From assembly GCA_035519675.1 (NCBI GenBank), contig DATIWB010000025.1, forward strand, positions 37,526 through 101,525: a DNA stretch of 64,000 nt, read 5' to 3'. Source of the DNA: RPRB01 sp035519675. GTDB lineage: Bacteria > Myxococcota > Myxococcia > Myxococcales > Myxococcaceae. Within the stretch, counting starts at the first letter, position 1. Each line of letters starts with the position of its first letter. The notes beneath the pieces are model-generated. The model was not told the DNA's origin. It saw nothing but the letters and a program-made list of their open reading frames with translations, and did not search any database. The translations under genes were made by a program, and so were the position numbers. Positions 41,435 to 52,535 of this stretch are shown piece after piece.

Positions 41435-44400
41435 GTGAATCTGCTGCACTCCGCCCCGGAGACCGACTCCGCCCCCACCCCGTTGCCGGACGCGGCGGCG
41501 GGCGCGACCGTCGAGCGCTTCCTGCGCTCGGTCCGGCGCCGGCAGGCCCGGGCGGTCGCGCTCGAGGCGCTGCTCCTCGCCTCGGCCGGGCTGGGCTTCG
41601 GCGCGGTGCTCGCCGGCCTGCTGGCCGGGAGCTGGCCCCGGGGGGCGCGCTGGGTTCTCGCGGCCGCGGTCGTCGTGGCGGTCGCCCTGGTGGCCGAGCG
41701 TGTCTGGCGCCACTGGTCGCGCGCCGCCGGAAATCCCTTCCGCACCGCTCGGCTGGTGGCAGCGCGGGTGCCTGGCGTCTCGCTGGACTTGCTCGCCGCG
41801 CTCGAGCTCCGCCGGGCGATGGCCCATGACCCATCGTTCTCCACCGAGCTCGCCCTCGCCCATCTCCGGTCGGTCGACGCGCGGACGGCCCAGCTCGATG
41901 CGCAGGCCGTGGTCGATCGCCTGGCGGTCCGCCGGGCCGGCTTCCTCGCCCTCGGCGCGCTCGCAGCGCTGGCGCTCCTCTCCCTGGTCTGGCCAGACCG
42001 GATGCGCGCTCTCCTGGTCGCGCTCCAGCCTGCGGCGGCGCCCGGGAGGCTGAGCGCGCGGGAGCCCGTCACCGGCGAGCTCGAGGTGCTCTACCAGTAC
42101 CCGGCCTACACCGGGCTCGCGCCCCGGACGGTCACCAGCACCGGCGACCTGGCCGGACCGAGGGGCACGGTGGTCCAGCTCCGGACCCGGGCGGACCGCA
42201 CCGTCAGCGGCGCCCAGCTCGTCCTGAACAGCGGCACGGTGGTGCCCCTGCGCGTCGAGCATGGCCGGGACCTGAGCGGCAGCCTGGTGCTCCAGTCCAC
42301 CGGCACCTACGTCATGGTCTTCACCGGCCGGAGCGGCCGCGAGACGGCCCGGGGACCCGACTTCGCGCTCACGGTCGAGCCGGATGCTCCGCCGCAGGTC
42401 TCCATCCTGCTGCCGGGCCCGGAGCTGGAGGTCGACCCCGAGCAGGAAGTGCTGCTCCGCTGGGAGGCCGCGGACGACTACGGGCTCTCGGACGTGGCCC
42501 TGGTGTGGACGGGGACCGACGGGCAGAGCCATCGCCAGAAGCTCGCCCATGACGACGGGCGGAAGAGCTCCGGGCAGTACCGCTGGCCGCTGGCGGGCCT
42601 GAAGCTCGCCGCCGGAGACCGGGTCAGCTACGCGGTGGAGGCGCTGGACAACGACGCGGTGGACGGGGCGCAGAAGGGCACCAGCCGGCAGCAGACCCTG
42701 GTGATCTACAGCGCCGCCGAGCACCGCCGCGAGGCGCTGCGCCGGGCCACCGAGCTCTGGGAACGCCTGCTGGCGCACCTCGCCACCCGCATCGAGGGGC
42801 CGGACCGGGACTCGCGCAAGACCGAGGACAAGGTCCGCGCCCAGGAACCGGTGGACCTCTCGGGGCTCGCGCTGGCCGGCGACATCGTGAGCACCGCCCG
42901 GGCGCTGGCCCGCGAGCGCGACCGCAACGAGGCGCTGGTCGCGGCGCTGCAGCACGTCGGCCACGACGTGGCGGGGCGGGTCCGGGCGACCTCCGACTCC
43001 CGCAAGCTCTGGCTCCGGCTGGCCGGCCGGCGCACCGACCTCGACATGGACGGGCGGCTGACCCGGGTGGCCCAGGAGGAGATCTCCGCCCTGGAGAAGG
43101 ACGCGCTCTATCTGGAGTCGCTGCTGGACCAGCAGCGGCTGGAGGAGCTCCGGGACCTGGCCGCCCAGATGGCCGGCGAGCAGCGCGAGCTGGCGAAGCT
43201 CATCGAGCAGTTCCAGAGCACCCGGGACCCGGGGCTGCAAGAGAAGATCCTCCGCCAGGTCTCCGCGCTCCGCAGGCGCCTGGAGGAGATGGCCCGGCGG
43301 ATGGCCGAGCTCCAGAAGAGCATCCGGGACGAGCACTACAACGTCGAGGCGCTCAAGGAGATGGCCCGTCAGCAGGACATGCAGGGCGGCCTGGACGACA
43401 TCGAGAAGCTCCTCAAGGATGGGAAGACCGAGGAGGCGCTGCAGCGGCTCCAGCAGCTCCAGGCCCAGATGAGCGAGCTGCAGAAGCGCCTCGACGAGAA
43501 CGCCGAGAGCATGGGCGCCCGCGCCAACCCGGAGCTGGTCAAGCGCTACCGCGAGTTCAGCGACGCGCTCAAGTCCACCACCGACGAGCAGCGGCAGCTC
43601 GCCGAGCAGACCCGCCAGGTCCGTGACCGTTACCGCGAGCAGATGCGTCAGCGGATGAAGCAGGCGGCGGCGGGACTCAAGGAGACGCTGCAGAAGAAGG
43701 CCGACCAGGTGGCCCAGGACTACCAGCGGGTGGGCCCCAACGACCTGGCCCCGCGGTTCGACTCGCCGCTGGAGCAGGCCAAGTCCGAGCTGGAAAATCT
43801 CAAGTCCGCGCTGAAGTCCGACGACTTCGACCTCGCGGCCGAGGCGGCGCAGCGGGCAGTGCGCCAGGCCGAGGAGCTCTCGCGCGCCGGCGATCAGCAG
43901 CGCGCGCTGGACGAGGCGTACCAGAACCCGCCCGACGTCCGCGAGAAGTCACGCAAGCTCGCCCAGCGGCTGGAGAAGGACGCGGAGACGGTGCGCGACA
44001 TCCGGAAGAAGCTGGACCAGCTCTTCCCCCCGCTCTCCTCCCAGCTCGGCCAGGCCGACCGGCAGAAGCTCCAGGAGCTGTCCCAGGGGCAGCGCAAGCT
44101 CGGGCAGCGCGCGCAGGACCTCCAGCAGAAGATGCGCCAGCTGGAGCAGATGGCGCCGCTCTTCGGCGAGCAGGGCGAGGAGGCGCTGCAGCAGATCTCC
44201 GACCGCATGGCCGGGGCCACCGAGCGGCTCGAGGGCAAGGACCCGCAGCGGGGCTACGGCGAGCAGAAGGCGGCGTTGGACTCGCTGGAGCAGCTCCAGC
44301 AGTCCATGCAGCAGAGCCAGCGCGGCGGCGGCAAGGGCGGGCTCCCGCTCCCGCTGCTCGCCGGCGGCGAGCAGGAGGGCGGCAACGAGCTCAGCCGGCA

Positions 44401-44539
44401 GAAGGTCGAGGTACCCGACGCCGACCCCAACGGGGCCCCGCGCGAGTTCCGGAAGGACCTGCTGGACGCGATGAAGCAGGGCACGCCCGAGCGGTACCGG
44501 GACCAGGTGAAGCAGTACTACGAGGAGCTGGTGAAGTGA
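41435..44539 (+). CDS. DUF4175 family membrane protein with long coiled coil
   Basis: A 1034-residue protein. Two hydrophobic hairpins lie near the N-terminus (about 40-90 and 165-190). An Ig-like periplasmic region (about 205-430; GELEVLYQYPAYTGL, PDAPPQVSILLPGPELEV, ADDYGLSDVALVW) is typical of DUF4175. From about 500 to 960 it is almost continuous Gln/Glu/Arg/Lys coiled coil (ELQKRLDENAES, QMRQRMKQAAAGLKETLQKK). The start is GTG 41435. It opens a coupled cluster with a gluzincin-TPR protein, MoxR, DUF58 and BatA-like proteins, suggesting a large envelope assembly. Function unknown. Confidence 0.85.
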   Translation: MNLLHSAPETDSAPTPLPDAAAGATVERFLRSVRRRQARAVALEALLLASAGLGFGAVLAGLLAGSWPRGARWVLAAAVVVAVALVAERVWRHWSRAAGNPFRTARLVAARVPGVSLDLLAALELRRAMAHDPSFSTELALAHLRSVDARTAQLDAQAVVDRLAVRRAGFLALGALAALALLSLVWPDRMRALLVALQPAAAPGRLSAREPVTGELEVLYQYPAYTGLAPRTVTSTGDLAGPRGTVVQLRTRADRTVSGAQLVLNSGTVVPLRVEHGRDLSGSLVLQSTGTYVMVFTGRSGRETARGPDFALTVEPDAPPQVSILLPGPELEVDPEQEVLLRWEAADDYGLSDVALVWTGTDGQSHRQKLAHDDGRKSSGQYRWPLAGLKLAAGDRVSYAVEALDNDAVDGAQKGTSRQQTLVIYSAAEHRREALRRATELWERLLAHLATRIEGPDRDSRKTEDKVRAQEPVDLSGLALAGDIVSTARALARERDRNEALVAALQHVGHDVAGRVRATSDSRKLWLRLAGRRTDLDMDGRLTRVAQEEISALEKDALYLESLLDQQRLEELRDLAAQMAGEQRELAKLIEQFQSTRDPGLQEKILRQVSALRRRLEEMARRMAELQKSIRDEHYNVEALKEMARQQDMQGGLDDIEKLLKDGKTEEALQRLQQLQAQMSELQKRLDENAESMGARANPELVKRYREFSDALKSTTDEQRQLAEQTRQVRDRYREQMRQRMKQAAAGLKETLQKKADQVAQDYQRVGPNDLAPRFDSPLEQAKSELENLKSALKSDDFDLAAEAAQRAVRQAEELSRAGDQQRALDEAYQNPPDVREKSRKLAQRLEKDAETVRDIRKKLDQLFPPLSSQLGQADRQKLQELSQGQRKLGQRAQDLQQKMRQLEQMAPLFGEQGEEALQQISDRMAGATERLEGKDPQRGYGEQKAALDSLEQLQQSMQQSQRGGGKGGLPLPLLAGGEQEGGNELSRQKVEVPDADPNGAPREFRKDLLDAMKQGTPERYRDQVKQYYEELVK

Positions 44540-46277
44540 GGCGCGCCGCCACCGTCGCCTTCCTTCTCCTCGGTGCGCTGGCCTGGGCCGCCCCGCCGGC
44601 GGACGTGCGGGCCCGGGTACGGGCGCTGGAGGAGCTGCTCGACGAGGAGGACTACGTCGCCGCCCGCGCCGAGCTGGAGCGGCTCAAGCAGGGCCACGAG
44701 CAGAACGAGTCGGTGGACTTCTTCACCGGCCGGGTCGCCTTCGGCGAGGGGCGCTACGCGGACGCGGTCTCGGCGCTGGAGCTGGCCGGGGTGGAGGACC
44801 GGCCCGGGAGCTACCTCCGGCTCGCTCGCGACACCCTGGCCATCACCCGCGACCACGAGCGGGCCGAGAGCGAGCACTTCGTCTTCCTCTACCCCCGGGG
44901 CAAGGACGCGGTGCTCGCCCCCTACGCGCTGGAGGCGCTGGAGGCGCAGCGCGCGGCGCTGGAGAAGGATCTCGGCCACGCTCCGCCGGGGAAGGTGCGG
45001 GTGGAGGTGGTGAACGATGCCTCGGAGCTCGCCCGGGTCTCCACCCTCTCGCAGAGGGAGATCGACCAGACCGGCACCATCGCCATCTGCAAGTTCAACA
45101 AGCTGATGGTGACCTCGCCCAAGGCGGTGCTCCGCGGCTACGACTGGCTGGACACCCTGGCCCACGAGTACACCCACCTGGTCGTCACCCAGACCGGGCA
45201 CAACTCGGTGCCCATCTGGCTCCAGGAGGCGATGGCCAAGTACCTCGAGTCGCGATGGCGCGGGCCCGCGGGCAAGGCGCTGCCGCCGTCCTCGCGCAGC
45301 CTGCTCGCCGAGCGGGTGCAGAAGAACGACCTCATCCCCTTCGCCAAGATGCACCCCTCGATGGCCAAGCTCCCCACCTGGAGGGACGCGGCCACCGCCT
45401 TCGCCGAGGTGTTCTTCGCCGCCGAGTACCTCCACAAGGAGCACGGGATGAGGTCGCTCCGGACCATCGTCGAGGCGATGGGCGCAGGCGCCAGCGATCA
45501 GCAGGCGGTGGAGAGGGCCACCGGCAAGCCCTTCCCGGCGTTCGAGAAGGGCTGGATGGCGTACCTCCGGGCGCAGCCTGCGCCGGCGACGAAGGCATCC
45601 GCCACGGCGGAGCGGCCGATCCTCAAGGGCAAGAACACCCCGCCCGAGGAGGGCAAGAAGGGGCGGGAGATCTCCTTCGGCGACTTCGACGACGTGGAGA
45701 ACCCGGCCGCCCGGCGCTGGGCGCACCTGGGCGAGCTGTTCCGCGAGCGCGGCCGGTTCGCGGCCGCCGCCGAGGAATACGGGAAGGCGCACGCCCTGGT
45801 GGGCAACGCCTACGAGACCATCTCCAACAAGTACGCGCTGGCGCTCATGGCGGTGAAGCGGCTGGATGAGGCGGAGAAGGTGCTGCTGGGCTCGCTCGAG
45901 GCGCATCCCGGCTTCCCCTCGACCCAGGTCCACCTCGGCCGCATCTACCTCAGCCGGGGGCAGTGGGCCGAGGCCCGCTCGGCGTACCGGGCGGCACTGG
46001 CCCAGGACCCGTTCGACCCGGAGATTCACCTCGCCCTGCTGAAGTCCGCCCAGTCCCTCGGCGACGGGCAGCTCGCCGACCGGGCCCGGAACGCCTCGGC
46101 CATCCTCACCGGCATCCCCGAGGAGCGCCTGGCCGAGCTGCTGGGCCGGCTGCCCGGCCCGCAGTCCGACCCGTCCGACGTCGCGCTCCCGCGCGGCCCC
46201 GCCGAACCTCCCCATCCACCCCGGGCGGCCCCCAAGAAGTCCGCCAAAGCGTCCGAACCCACGGCCTCCGAACGGCT

Positions 46278-46281
<4 letters not shown>
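44536..46281 (+). CDS. Exported gluzincin (peptidase MA-like) with TPR repeats
   Basis: A 581-residue protein with a signal peptide (AATVAFLLLGALAWAAP), TPR-like helices (about 25-95), a peptidase MA-like domain with zinc motif LAHEYTHLVV (about residue 213) and third-ligand region WLQEAMAKYLE, then a second TPR block (about 390-510) and a Pro/Lys tail. The HExxH site looks competent. The GTG start overlaps the DUF4175 stop (GTGA), and its own stop overlaps moxR (ATGA). It is probably a periplasmic protease or assembly factor for the neighbouring complex. Confidence 0.88.
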
Positions 46282-47303
<1,022 letters not shown>

Positions 47304-47306
<3 letters not shown>

Positions 47307-47493
47307 GTCAGGGCGGCCGCGGTCGAGGTCCAGGTCAGGGTGTGGTCAGACGGCGATAGTCAGCGGGCTCAGGGCGGCCGCAGTCGAGGTCCAGGTCAGA
47401 CGGCGATAGTCAGCGGGCTCAGGGCGGCCGCGGTCGAGGTCCAGGTCAGGGTGTGGTCAGACGGCGATAGTCAGCGGGCTCAGGGCGGCCGCG
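47304..47493 (+). repeat. Array of 61-bp units of the dispersed intergenic repeat, inside the moxR operon
   Basis: Units starting AGGGCGGCCGC lie at 47310-47370 (61 bp), 47371-47420 (50 bp), 47421-47481 (61 bp) and a partial one at 47482-47492. Unit 2 lacks the 11 bp AGGGTGTGGTC, a deletion between short GGTC repeats. The array starts at the moxR TAG. It shares the core GGGCGGCCGC-(A/G)GTCGAGGTCCAGGTC with the units at 16443. No open reading frame of note. Confidence 0.9.
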
Positions 47494-47527
47494 CTCAGCG
47501 AGGGTGGCTCCTCGTGGAGGCGTTCCG

Positions 47528-48412
47528 TTGACCTCGCTCGACGCGGCAACGCTGGCCAAGCTCGCCGGGGTGAAGCTGCGCGCCCGCGCGGTGATGGAGG
47601 GCGTGCTCTCCGGTCTGCACAAGAGCCCTCACCAGGGTCAGAGCGTGGAGTTCTCCGAGCACAAGGAATACGCGCCCGGAGACGAGCTGCGGCACCTCGA
47701 CTGGAAGGCCTTCGGCAAGTTCGACCGCTACTACGTGAAGCGCTACGAGCACGAGACCAACCTCAAGGCGACGCTGGTGGTGGACGCCAGCGGCTCGATG
47801 GGCTACCGGAGCGGCCCGCTCTCCAAGCTCGAGGTGGCCACCACTCTCGCCGGGACGCTGGCCTATCTGCTGGTACGGCAGCAGGACGCGGTGGGCTTGA
47901 GCGTGGTCACCAGGGCTGGCAGCGCGGACGTTCCCCCGCGGTCGGCGGCGGGGCATCTGCACACGCTGCTCGACTCACTGGACACGCTCCAGCCCGGCGG
48001 GGGAACCGACCTGTTCGCCGCGGCCGATCACCTCGCCGAGCGGGTGCGGCGTGGGCAGCTGGTGGTCGTCTTCTCCGACCTCTTCGACGATCGGGAAGAG
48101 GCCCTGGGACGCCTCCTCGCCCTGCGGGCCCGGCGCAACGACCTGGTCCTCTTCCACGTTCTCGACCCGGCCGAGCTCGAGTTCCCCTTCGACGATCCCA
48201 CGCTGTTCCTCTCGCTCGAGGACGAGCGGAGGATCGAGGTGAACGCCCGGGAGATCCGCGAGAGCTACCTCGAGGAATTCCGGGCCTTCCTCGACCGCAC
48301 CCGGGCCGCCTGCACCGAGGCGGACGTGGACTACACCCTGGTGCGCACCGACGAGCCGCTGGACGGGGTCCTGCTGCGCTTCCTCGGTCGGCGGCAGCGG
48401 AGGGCGGCGTGA
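47528..48412 (+). CDS. DUF58 (VWA-like) protein, MoxR partner
   Basis: A 294-residue protein with the DUF58 core HLDWKAFGKFDRYYVKRYEHE and a VWA-like fold whose metal site VVDASGSMGY (DxSxS) is intact. No membrane segment. DUF58 proteins are typical clients of MoxR ATPases. The start is taken as TTG 47528 with GGAGG 7 bp upstream; GTG 47504 is an alternative that adds eight residues. It ends in a GTGA overlap with the BatA-like gene. Confidence 0.9.
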   Translation: MTSLDAATLAKLAGVKLRARAVMEGVLSGLHKSPHQGQSVEFSEHKEYAPGDELRHLDWKAFGKFDRYYVKRYEHETNLKATLVVDASGSMGYRSGPLSKLEVATTLAGTLAYLLVRQQDAVGLSVVTRAGSADVPPRSAAGHLHTLLDSLDTLQPGGGTDLFAAADHLAERVRRGQLVVVFSDLFDDREEALGRLLALRARRNDLVLFHVLDPAELEFPFDDPTLFLSLEDERRIEVNAREIRESYLEEFRAFLDRTRAACTEADVDYTLVRTDEPLDGVLLRFLGRRQRRAA

Positions 48413-50499
48413 CCTTCGGCCAGCCGTGGCTCTTGCTCGGTGCGCTGGCCGGGCTCATCCCGCTCGCGGTGCACCTCTTCGACCGGCGGAAGCCGCGGCC
48501 GCACCCCTTCGCGGCGATCGCCTTCGTGCTCCGGAGCCAGCGGCGCACGGCCTCGCGACTGAAGCTCAAGCGCTTCGTCCTCTACACCCTGCGGACGCTG
48601 ATTCTCCTCTCCATCCCCCTGGCGCTGGCCCGGCCCGAGCTCCGGCGCCCAGGTGCGGCGGTCTCCCGGGCGGCGGGGCCGGCGGCGACGGTGGTGGTGG
48701 TGGACCGCGGGCTGGCGATGCGGTTCGTGGACGGGCAGAGCCTGTTCGAGAAGGTGCGGAGCGAGGCCCGGAGCGCCATCGCCACCCTCGGCCCCGAGGA
48801 CCCGATCACCGTCCTCCCCTGCGGGCCGGAGGTGACGCCCCCCAGCGCGCCCGGCCTCGACCGGCGCGAGGCGCGGGAGACGCTCGACCGGATGGTCCCA
48901 GCGTGGTCCACGGCGGACCTGGGCCGCTGCTTCGGGGTGGCCGCGCGGGCGCTGGAGGAGAGCCCCACCGCCGGAAAGCGCATCATCGTGGTCTCGGCAT
49001 TCACCGCGGGCTCGCTCCGGCTGGAGACCCCGCTGCCGACCCTCCGCGGCCCGGGGGACAAGCGGGTCCGCCCGGAGATGGTGCTGCGGGACGTGGCGAA
49101 GGGCCGAAAGGTGCTCCCCAACCACTTCCTGGCCGACCTGAAGGCCGAGCCGGCACCCCAGTCCGGGGTCCGCGCGGTCCAGGTCGGCTTCACGGTGCGG
49201 AACGTCTCCGACGCCCCGGCCAGGGAGATCCAGGCCACCGTGGAGCTCGGAGGGCGGGTGGTGGGCAAGACCTTCCTCGCCCTCACTCCCGGCGGCACGG
49301 CGCAGAAGACGCTCACCGTCCGCTCCGAGGTGGGCGGACCGGTGGCCGGGGCGGTCACGCTCTCGCCGGACGGCCTGGCCGAGGACGACCGGCGCGACTT
49401 CGTGGTGCAGGTGCCGCGCGAGCTGCGGGCGCTGGTGGTGGACGGGTCGCCGAGCCCGGTGCGCTATCGGGACGAGGTCTTCTTCCTCGAGGCGGCCCTC
49501 AGCGCGCCGAGCTCACCCATCCGTCCGGTGGTGAAGGACGCCTCGGCCGGATTGCGCGAGCCGCTGGAGGGCTACGACGTGGTGGTGCTGGCCAACGTCC
49601 CGGCCCCGGTGCCCGAGGAGGTCGCCCGGCTGAAGGCCTTCGTCGAGCGCGGAGGCGGGCTCCTCCTCTCCATGGGCGACAAGGTCGAGCCCGAGCCCTG
49701 GACGGCGCGGATGGGCGAGCTGCTCCCCCGTCCACTGCGCCTGGTGAAGGCGGCGGGCTCGGAGGCGGGGGCGGGCGACGGGCGAGCGGCGAAGTTCGGC
49801 GACGTCCATTGGAGCGACCCGCTGTTCGCGCCGTTCTCCGGGCGGGGGCGCGAGGGGCTCATGGGCGCCCGTTTTCAGCGGTACATGCTGGTGGAGGGCG
49901 GGGCGAGGTCGGACGGCTCGGACGTGCTGGCGGCGTTCGACGACGGCGCTCCGGCCTTCATCACCGCGCGGCACGGGCACGGCCGGGTGCTGCTCTTCAC
50001 CAGCACCTTGGACCGCGACTGGGGCGACTTCGCCATTCGCACCAGCTACCTGCCGCTGGTGCAGCGGGCGGCGGCGTGGCTCGCCGGCGCGCTGGACGAG
50101 CGGGAGACGCTCGAGGGACGGGTGGGGCAGACGGTGGCGCTCCACCCCGACCCGCAGGCACAGGTGACCTCGGTGAAGTCGCCCTCCGGGTTGGCCGTGC
50201 CAGTGCGCGGCGAGGCGGACCATGCCCTGCAGATCGGGCCGCTGCCCGAGCCCGGCCTGTACCGGACGTACGACGCGACAGGGCAGCTCGTCCCCGGTTC
50301 GCAGTTCGCGGTGACGCTGGACCCGGCCGACAGTGACCTCACCCGGCTCGACGAGACGCAGCTCCAGGCGTACTTCGGCGAGGAGGCGGTCCGCGGCCCG
50401 GGCGGGACGGCGGACCGGCGGGTGCCCATCTGGACCTGGCTGGTGGTGACCGCGGCGATGGCCTTCTTCGCCGAGGGGCTACTCCTCAGAAAGCCCTGA
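48409..50499 (+). CDS. BatA-like membrane protein with degenerate VWA and GATase-like domains
   Basis: A 696-residue protein. The N-terminal BatA segment (PWLLLGALAGLIPLAVHLFD, FVLYTLRTLILLSIPLALARP) has two membrane helices. Next is a VWA-like region in which the metal motif is lost (VVVVDRGLAMRF), then an Ig/CARDB-like part, a class I GATase-like part (YDVVVLANVPAPVPEEVARL, FVERGGGLLLSMGD) and a final membrane helix. It closes the MoxR cluster. In Bacteroides related genes are tied to aerotolerance and envelope stress; here the role is unknown. Confidence 0.88.
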   Translation: MTFGQPWLLLGALAGLIPLAVHLFDRRKPRPHPFAAIAFVLRSQRRTASRLKLKRFVLYTLRTLILLSIPLALARPELRRPGAAVSRAAGPAATVVVVDRGLAMRFVDGQSLFEKVRSEARSAIATLGPEDPITVLPCGPEVTPPSAPGLDRREARETLDRMVPAWSTADLGRCFGVAARALEESPTAGKRIIVVSAFTAGSLRLETPLPTLRGPGDKRVRPEMVLRDVAKGRKVLPNHFLADLKAEPAPQSGVRAVQVGFTVRNVSDAPAREIQATVELGGRVVGKTFLALTPGGTAQKTLTVRSEVGGPVAGAVTLSPDGLAEDDRRDFVVQVPRELRALVVDGSPSPVRYRDEVFFLEAALSAPSSPIRPVVKDASAGLREPLEGYDVVVLANVPAPVPEEVARLKAFVERGGGLLLSMGDKVEPEPWTARMGELLPRPLRLVKAAGSEAGAGDGRAAKFGDVHWSDPLFAPFSGRGREGLMGARFQRYMLVEGGARSDGSDVLAAFDDGAPAFITARHGHGRVLLFTSTLDRDWGDFAIRTSYLPLVQRAAAWLAGALDERETLEGRVGQTVALHPDPQAQVTSVKSPSGLAVPVRGEADHALQIGPLPEPGLYRTYDATGQLVPGSQFAVTLDPADSDLTRLDETQLQAYFGEEAVRGPGGTADRRVPIWTWLVVTAAMAFFAEGLLLRKP

Positions 50500-50633
50500 C
50501 TGCAGTCCGGGCGGAGGCTTCCCCGGGCCCCGGGTGACACCCCGCCCGTCTCGTCAGAGTCCGAGGACCCGGACGGGCCACGCCCGACCTACCCGTTGTG
50601 CCCTCACGGGCCAAGGGGCACTCTGCCCCTGCA

Positions 50634-51407
50634 ATGAACGGCCGCGCTGTCCTGCTCGCGCTCCTCGCCAGCGTCGCCTCGGTGGGCTGCGGAGCGCCCG
50701 TGCAGATCTGCGATGGCTCGGAGGGCGTTCGGCTCGCCGCGGCGGTCGGCGACGGGCTGGCGCTGTTCACGCTGCGCTCGGAGATTGGCCGCAGCTTTCT
50801 CTACGTCGACGGACGCTGCCGTTACGGCGTGGGCGCCGATGGCCTGGTGGCGCCGGAGATCGTCGGCCAGCTGGACCCTGCCGCCGAGCGCGACCTCTCC
50901 GAAGGCCTCGCCTTCGGGCGCTGGCCAGCGCTCGCCGGCCGGTACGTCGCGGACGTGGTGGACACGTCGGTGCTGGTGCTCAGGTCCGGGGTCTCGCCCG
51001 ACGAGGCGGTCGACTGCGAGGACTGCCTCCACCGTCCGGCTCCACTCGCGGAGATCGCCCGGAATTACCTGGCGGCGGTCGAAGATCTCACCGCCCGGGG
51101 AACCGAGCCGGATGGGCCGGTGCGCTGGAGAGCGTGGGGGCCACTCGCCGAGTCGGGGGAGCCCGTCGTCGACGCGTCGACCGTTCCCATCGACTTCGCG
51201 TCGGTCGCCACCCCGTCGCCGTCCCCGACCATCCTGGTCACGACGTCGCAGGCCGAGGCCAACGCGCTCCGCTCGCTCCGGGTCTCGGCCCGTGCCGCCG
51301 GAGCCCGGGGGCTGGTCGTGCGCGATGCCTCGAGCCAGCTCTGGGCCGTCGACCTGCGCAGCGTGCTCCCCTTCGAGGAGCCGGACGGTCGCGTCCACCT
51401 TCGCTGA
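50634..51407 (+). CDS. Lipoprotein of unknown function
   Basis: A 257-residue protein with a lipoprotein signal (AVLLALLASVASVGC). The mature part is acidic and mixed alpha/beta, with an isolated Cys pair (DCEDCLHR) and no recognised domain. The start is ATG 50634. It stands alone after the MoxR cluster (134-bp gap) and converges with the Cys/His/Asp-rich lipoprotein gene. Confidence 0.72.
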   Translation: MNGRAVLLALLASVASVGCGAPVQICDGSEGVRLAAAVGDGLALFTLRSEIGRSFLYVDGRCRYGVGADGLVAPEIVGQLDPAAERDLSEGLAFGRWPALAGRYVADVVDTSVLVLRSGVSPDEAVDCEDCLHRPAPLAEIARNYLAAVEDLTARGTEPDGPVRWRAWGPLAESGEPVVDASTVPIDFASVATPSPSPTILVTTSQAEANALRSLRVSARAAGARGLVVRDASSQLWAVDLRSVLPFEEPDGRVHLR

Positions 51408-51544
51408 GGAAGGCGAAACTCCGGGCCGCCCGGCCCGGGACCGGCAGCTGTTCGCCGGGAGCTGACCTCGTCCCGATCGTCCCGGGTCAGGAGAGGACGG
51501 CCGGCCCTCCCCCGAGCACGCAGGGGTGCTGGACGACGCTCCGG

Positions 51545-52327
51545 TCAGCGGCCGCCGTCGTGCGGGCCGTCCTCGTGGCAGGCACCGCCGTCGCAGTCAC
51601 CGTCGTCGTCGCGGCACGCACCGCCGTCGCACTGTTCGTCGTCGTCGCCGTGGCAGGGGCCACCGTCACAGGCATCGTGATGCTCGTCGTTTCCGCCCGG
51701 GGCGACACAGACGCCGTCGTCGCACTCGAACCCGGTCGGGCAGGCCATCGACGTCGCGCTGCCGGTGGGCGTCCCGGCATCGTCGCGGTGGTGACCGCCG
51801 TCGCCCTCCTCGTCGCCCTCGTGCTCGCCGTCGTGCGCCTCACCGTCGTCGTCCTCACGGCAGGCCCCGGGGGCCACGCCGCCGTCGGCCACCGTCTCGA
51901 GCGCGAAGCGCACCTGCTTGAACCGGTCCAGGCGGAGGCGTGCCGTCGCCGAGCTCGCGCTCTCGGTCCGGGCATCGAGCCCCATCGGGGTTCCCGAGGA
52001 GGACTCGGTGACGCTCGAGAAGTGGGCCGGCCCGGCCACCGTGACCGAGAGGGTGGCAGGACGGGCCAGGCGGAGGTCCGCCGGCTCGAGCGCGACGGTG
52101 AGGGCGGCAGCGTCCCTGCGGGTCTTCACCGCGACGTCGACCGGGCTGCTGAGCGCGCCCGCGGGGACGGCCAGCTCCACGCCGGTGCCTGGGACCGAGA
52201 GGGTTCCCCCGGCGGGACCGAGCGTGGCCCGGGAGCCGGAGTCGCTGGAGCCGCACCCGACGGCCCAGCCGAGAACCAACCCGGCAACGAGGCCGGTGCT
52301 GGCGAGAAGACGACGGTGGTTGTTCAT
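51545..52327 (-). CDS. Lipoprotein with ZU5-like domain and Cys/His/Asp-rich metal-binding-like tail
   Basis: A 260-residue lipoprotein (lipobox AVGC). Residues about 35-145 resemble a ZU5 domain (GPAGGTLSVPGTGVELAVPAG, then DVAVKTRRD). The last ~100 residues are an unusual low-complexity tail rich in Asp, His, Gly and Cys, with recurring CDGGxC-type motifs (CDGGPCHGDDDEQCDGGACR, DDDGDCDGGACHEDG). This looks made for metal binding, probably Ca or transition metals. The start is ATG 52327, preceded by GGGGA. No metal-handling neighbour. Confidence 0.78.
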   Translation of the reverse strand: MNNHRRLLASTGLVAGLVLGWAVGCGSSDSGSRATLGPAGGTLSVPGTGVELAVPAGALSSPVDVAVKTRRDAAALTVALEPADLRLARPATLSVTVAGPAHFSSVTESSSGTPMGLDARTESASSATARLRLDRFKQVRFALETVADGGVAPGACREDDDGEAHDGEHEGDEEGDGGHHRDDAGTPTGSATSMACPTGFECDDGVCVAPGGNDEHHDACDGGPCHGDDDEQCDGGACRDDDGDCDGGACHEDGPHDGGR

Positions 52328-52447
52328 GGTCATCCCCAGTCAGGTGCACCCCCCTCCCGGGGAGATGCCTCACGCTTGCGATTGCCCCGACGGGGAAGGG
52401 CCCGTCACGGACATCGGTCGATCGCGCCCAGGAGAGATTTTCGAGTC

Positions 52448-52466
52448 GTCCGGGAACTTCCCGGAC
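52448..52466. promoter_or_regulatory. Perfect 19-bp palindrome between gshB and the Cys/His-rich lipoprotein
   Basis: GTCCGGGAACTTCCCGGAC is a perfect dyad (9+1+9) with centre at 52457. It lies about 70 bp after the gshB stop and 120 bp before the lipoprotein start, both on the minus strand, so it could be an operator of the latter or a transcript hairpin of the former. No T-run follows on either strand. Confidence 0.45.
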
Positions 52467-52535
52467 CAGGGAGGACACCGCGGGTGGCGAACGTTGCGAT
52501 CAGCCGGGGCGGGTCATCGGCCAAGGCTGCGGCCG

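Noticed and set aside
52448..52466. ECF sigma factor -35 box (GGAACTT) in the palindrome
   Set aside because: On the plus strand no gene follows in that direction, and the minus strand reads GGAAGTT without a matching -10.
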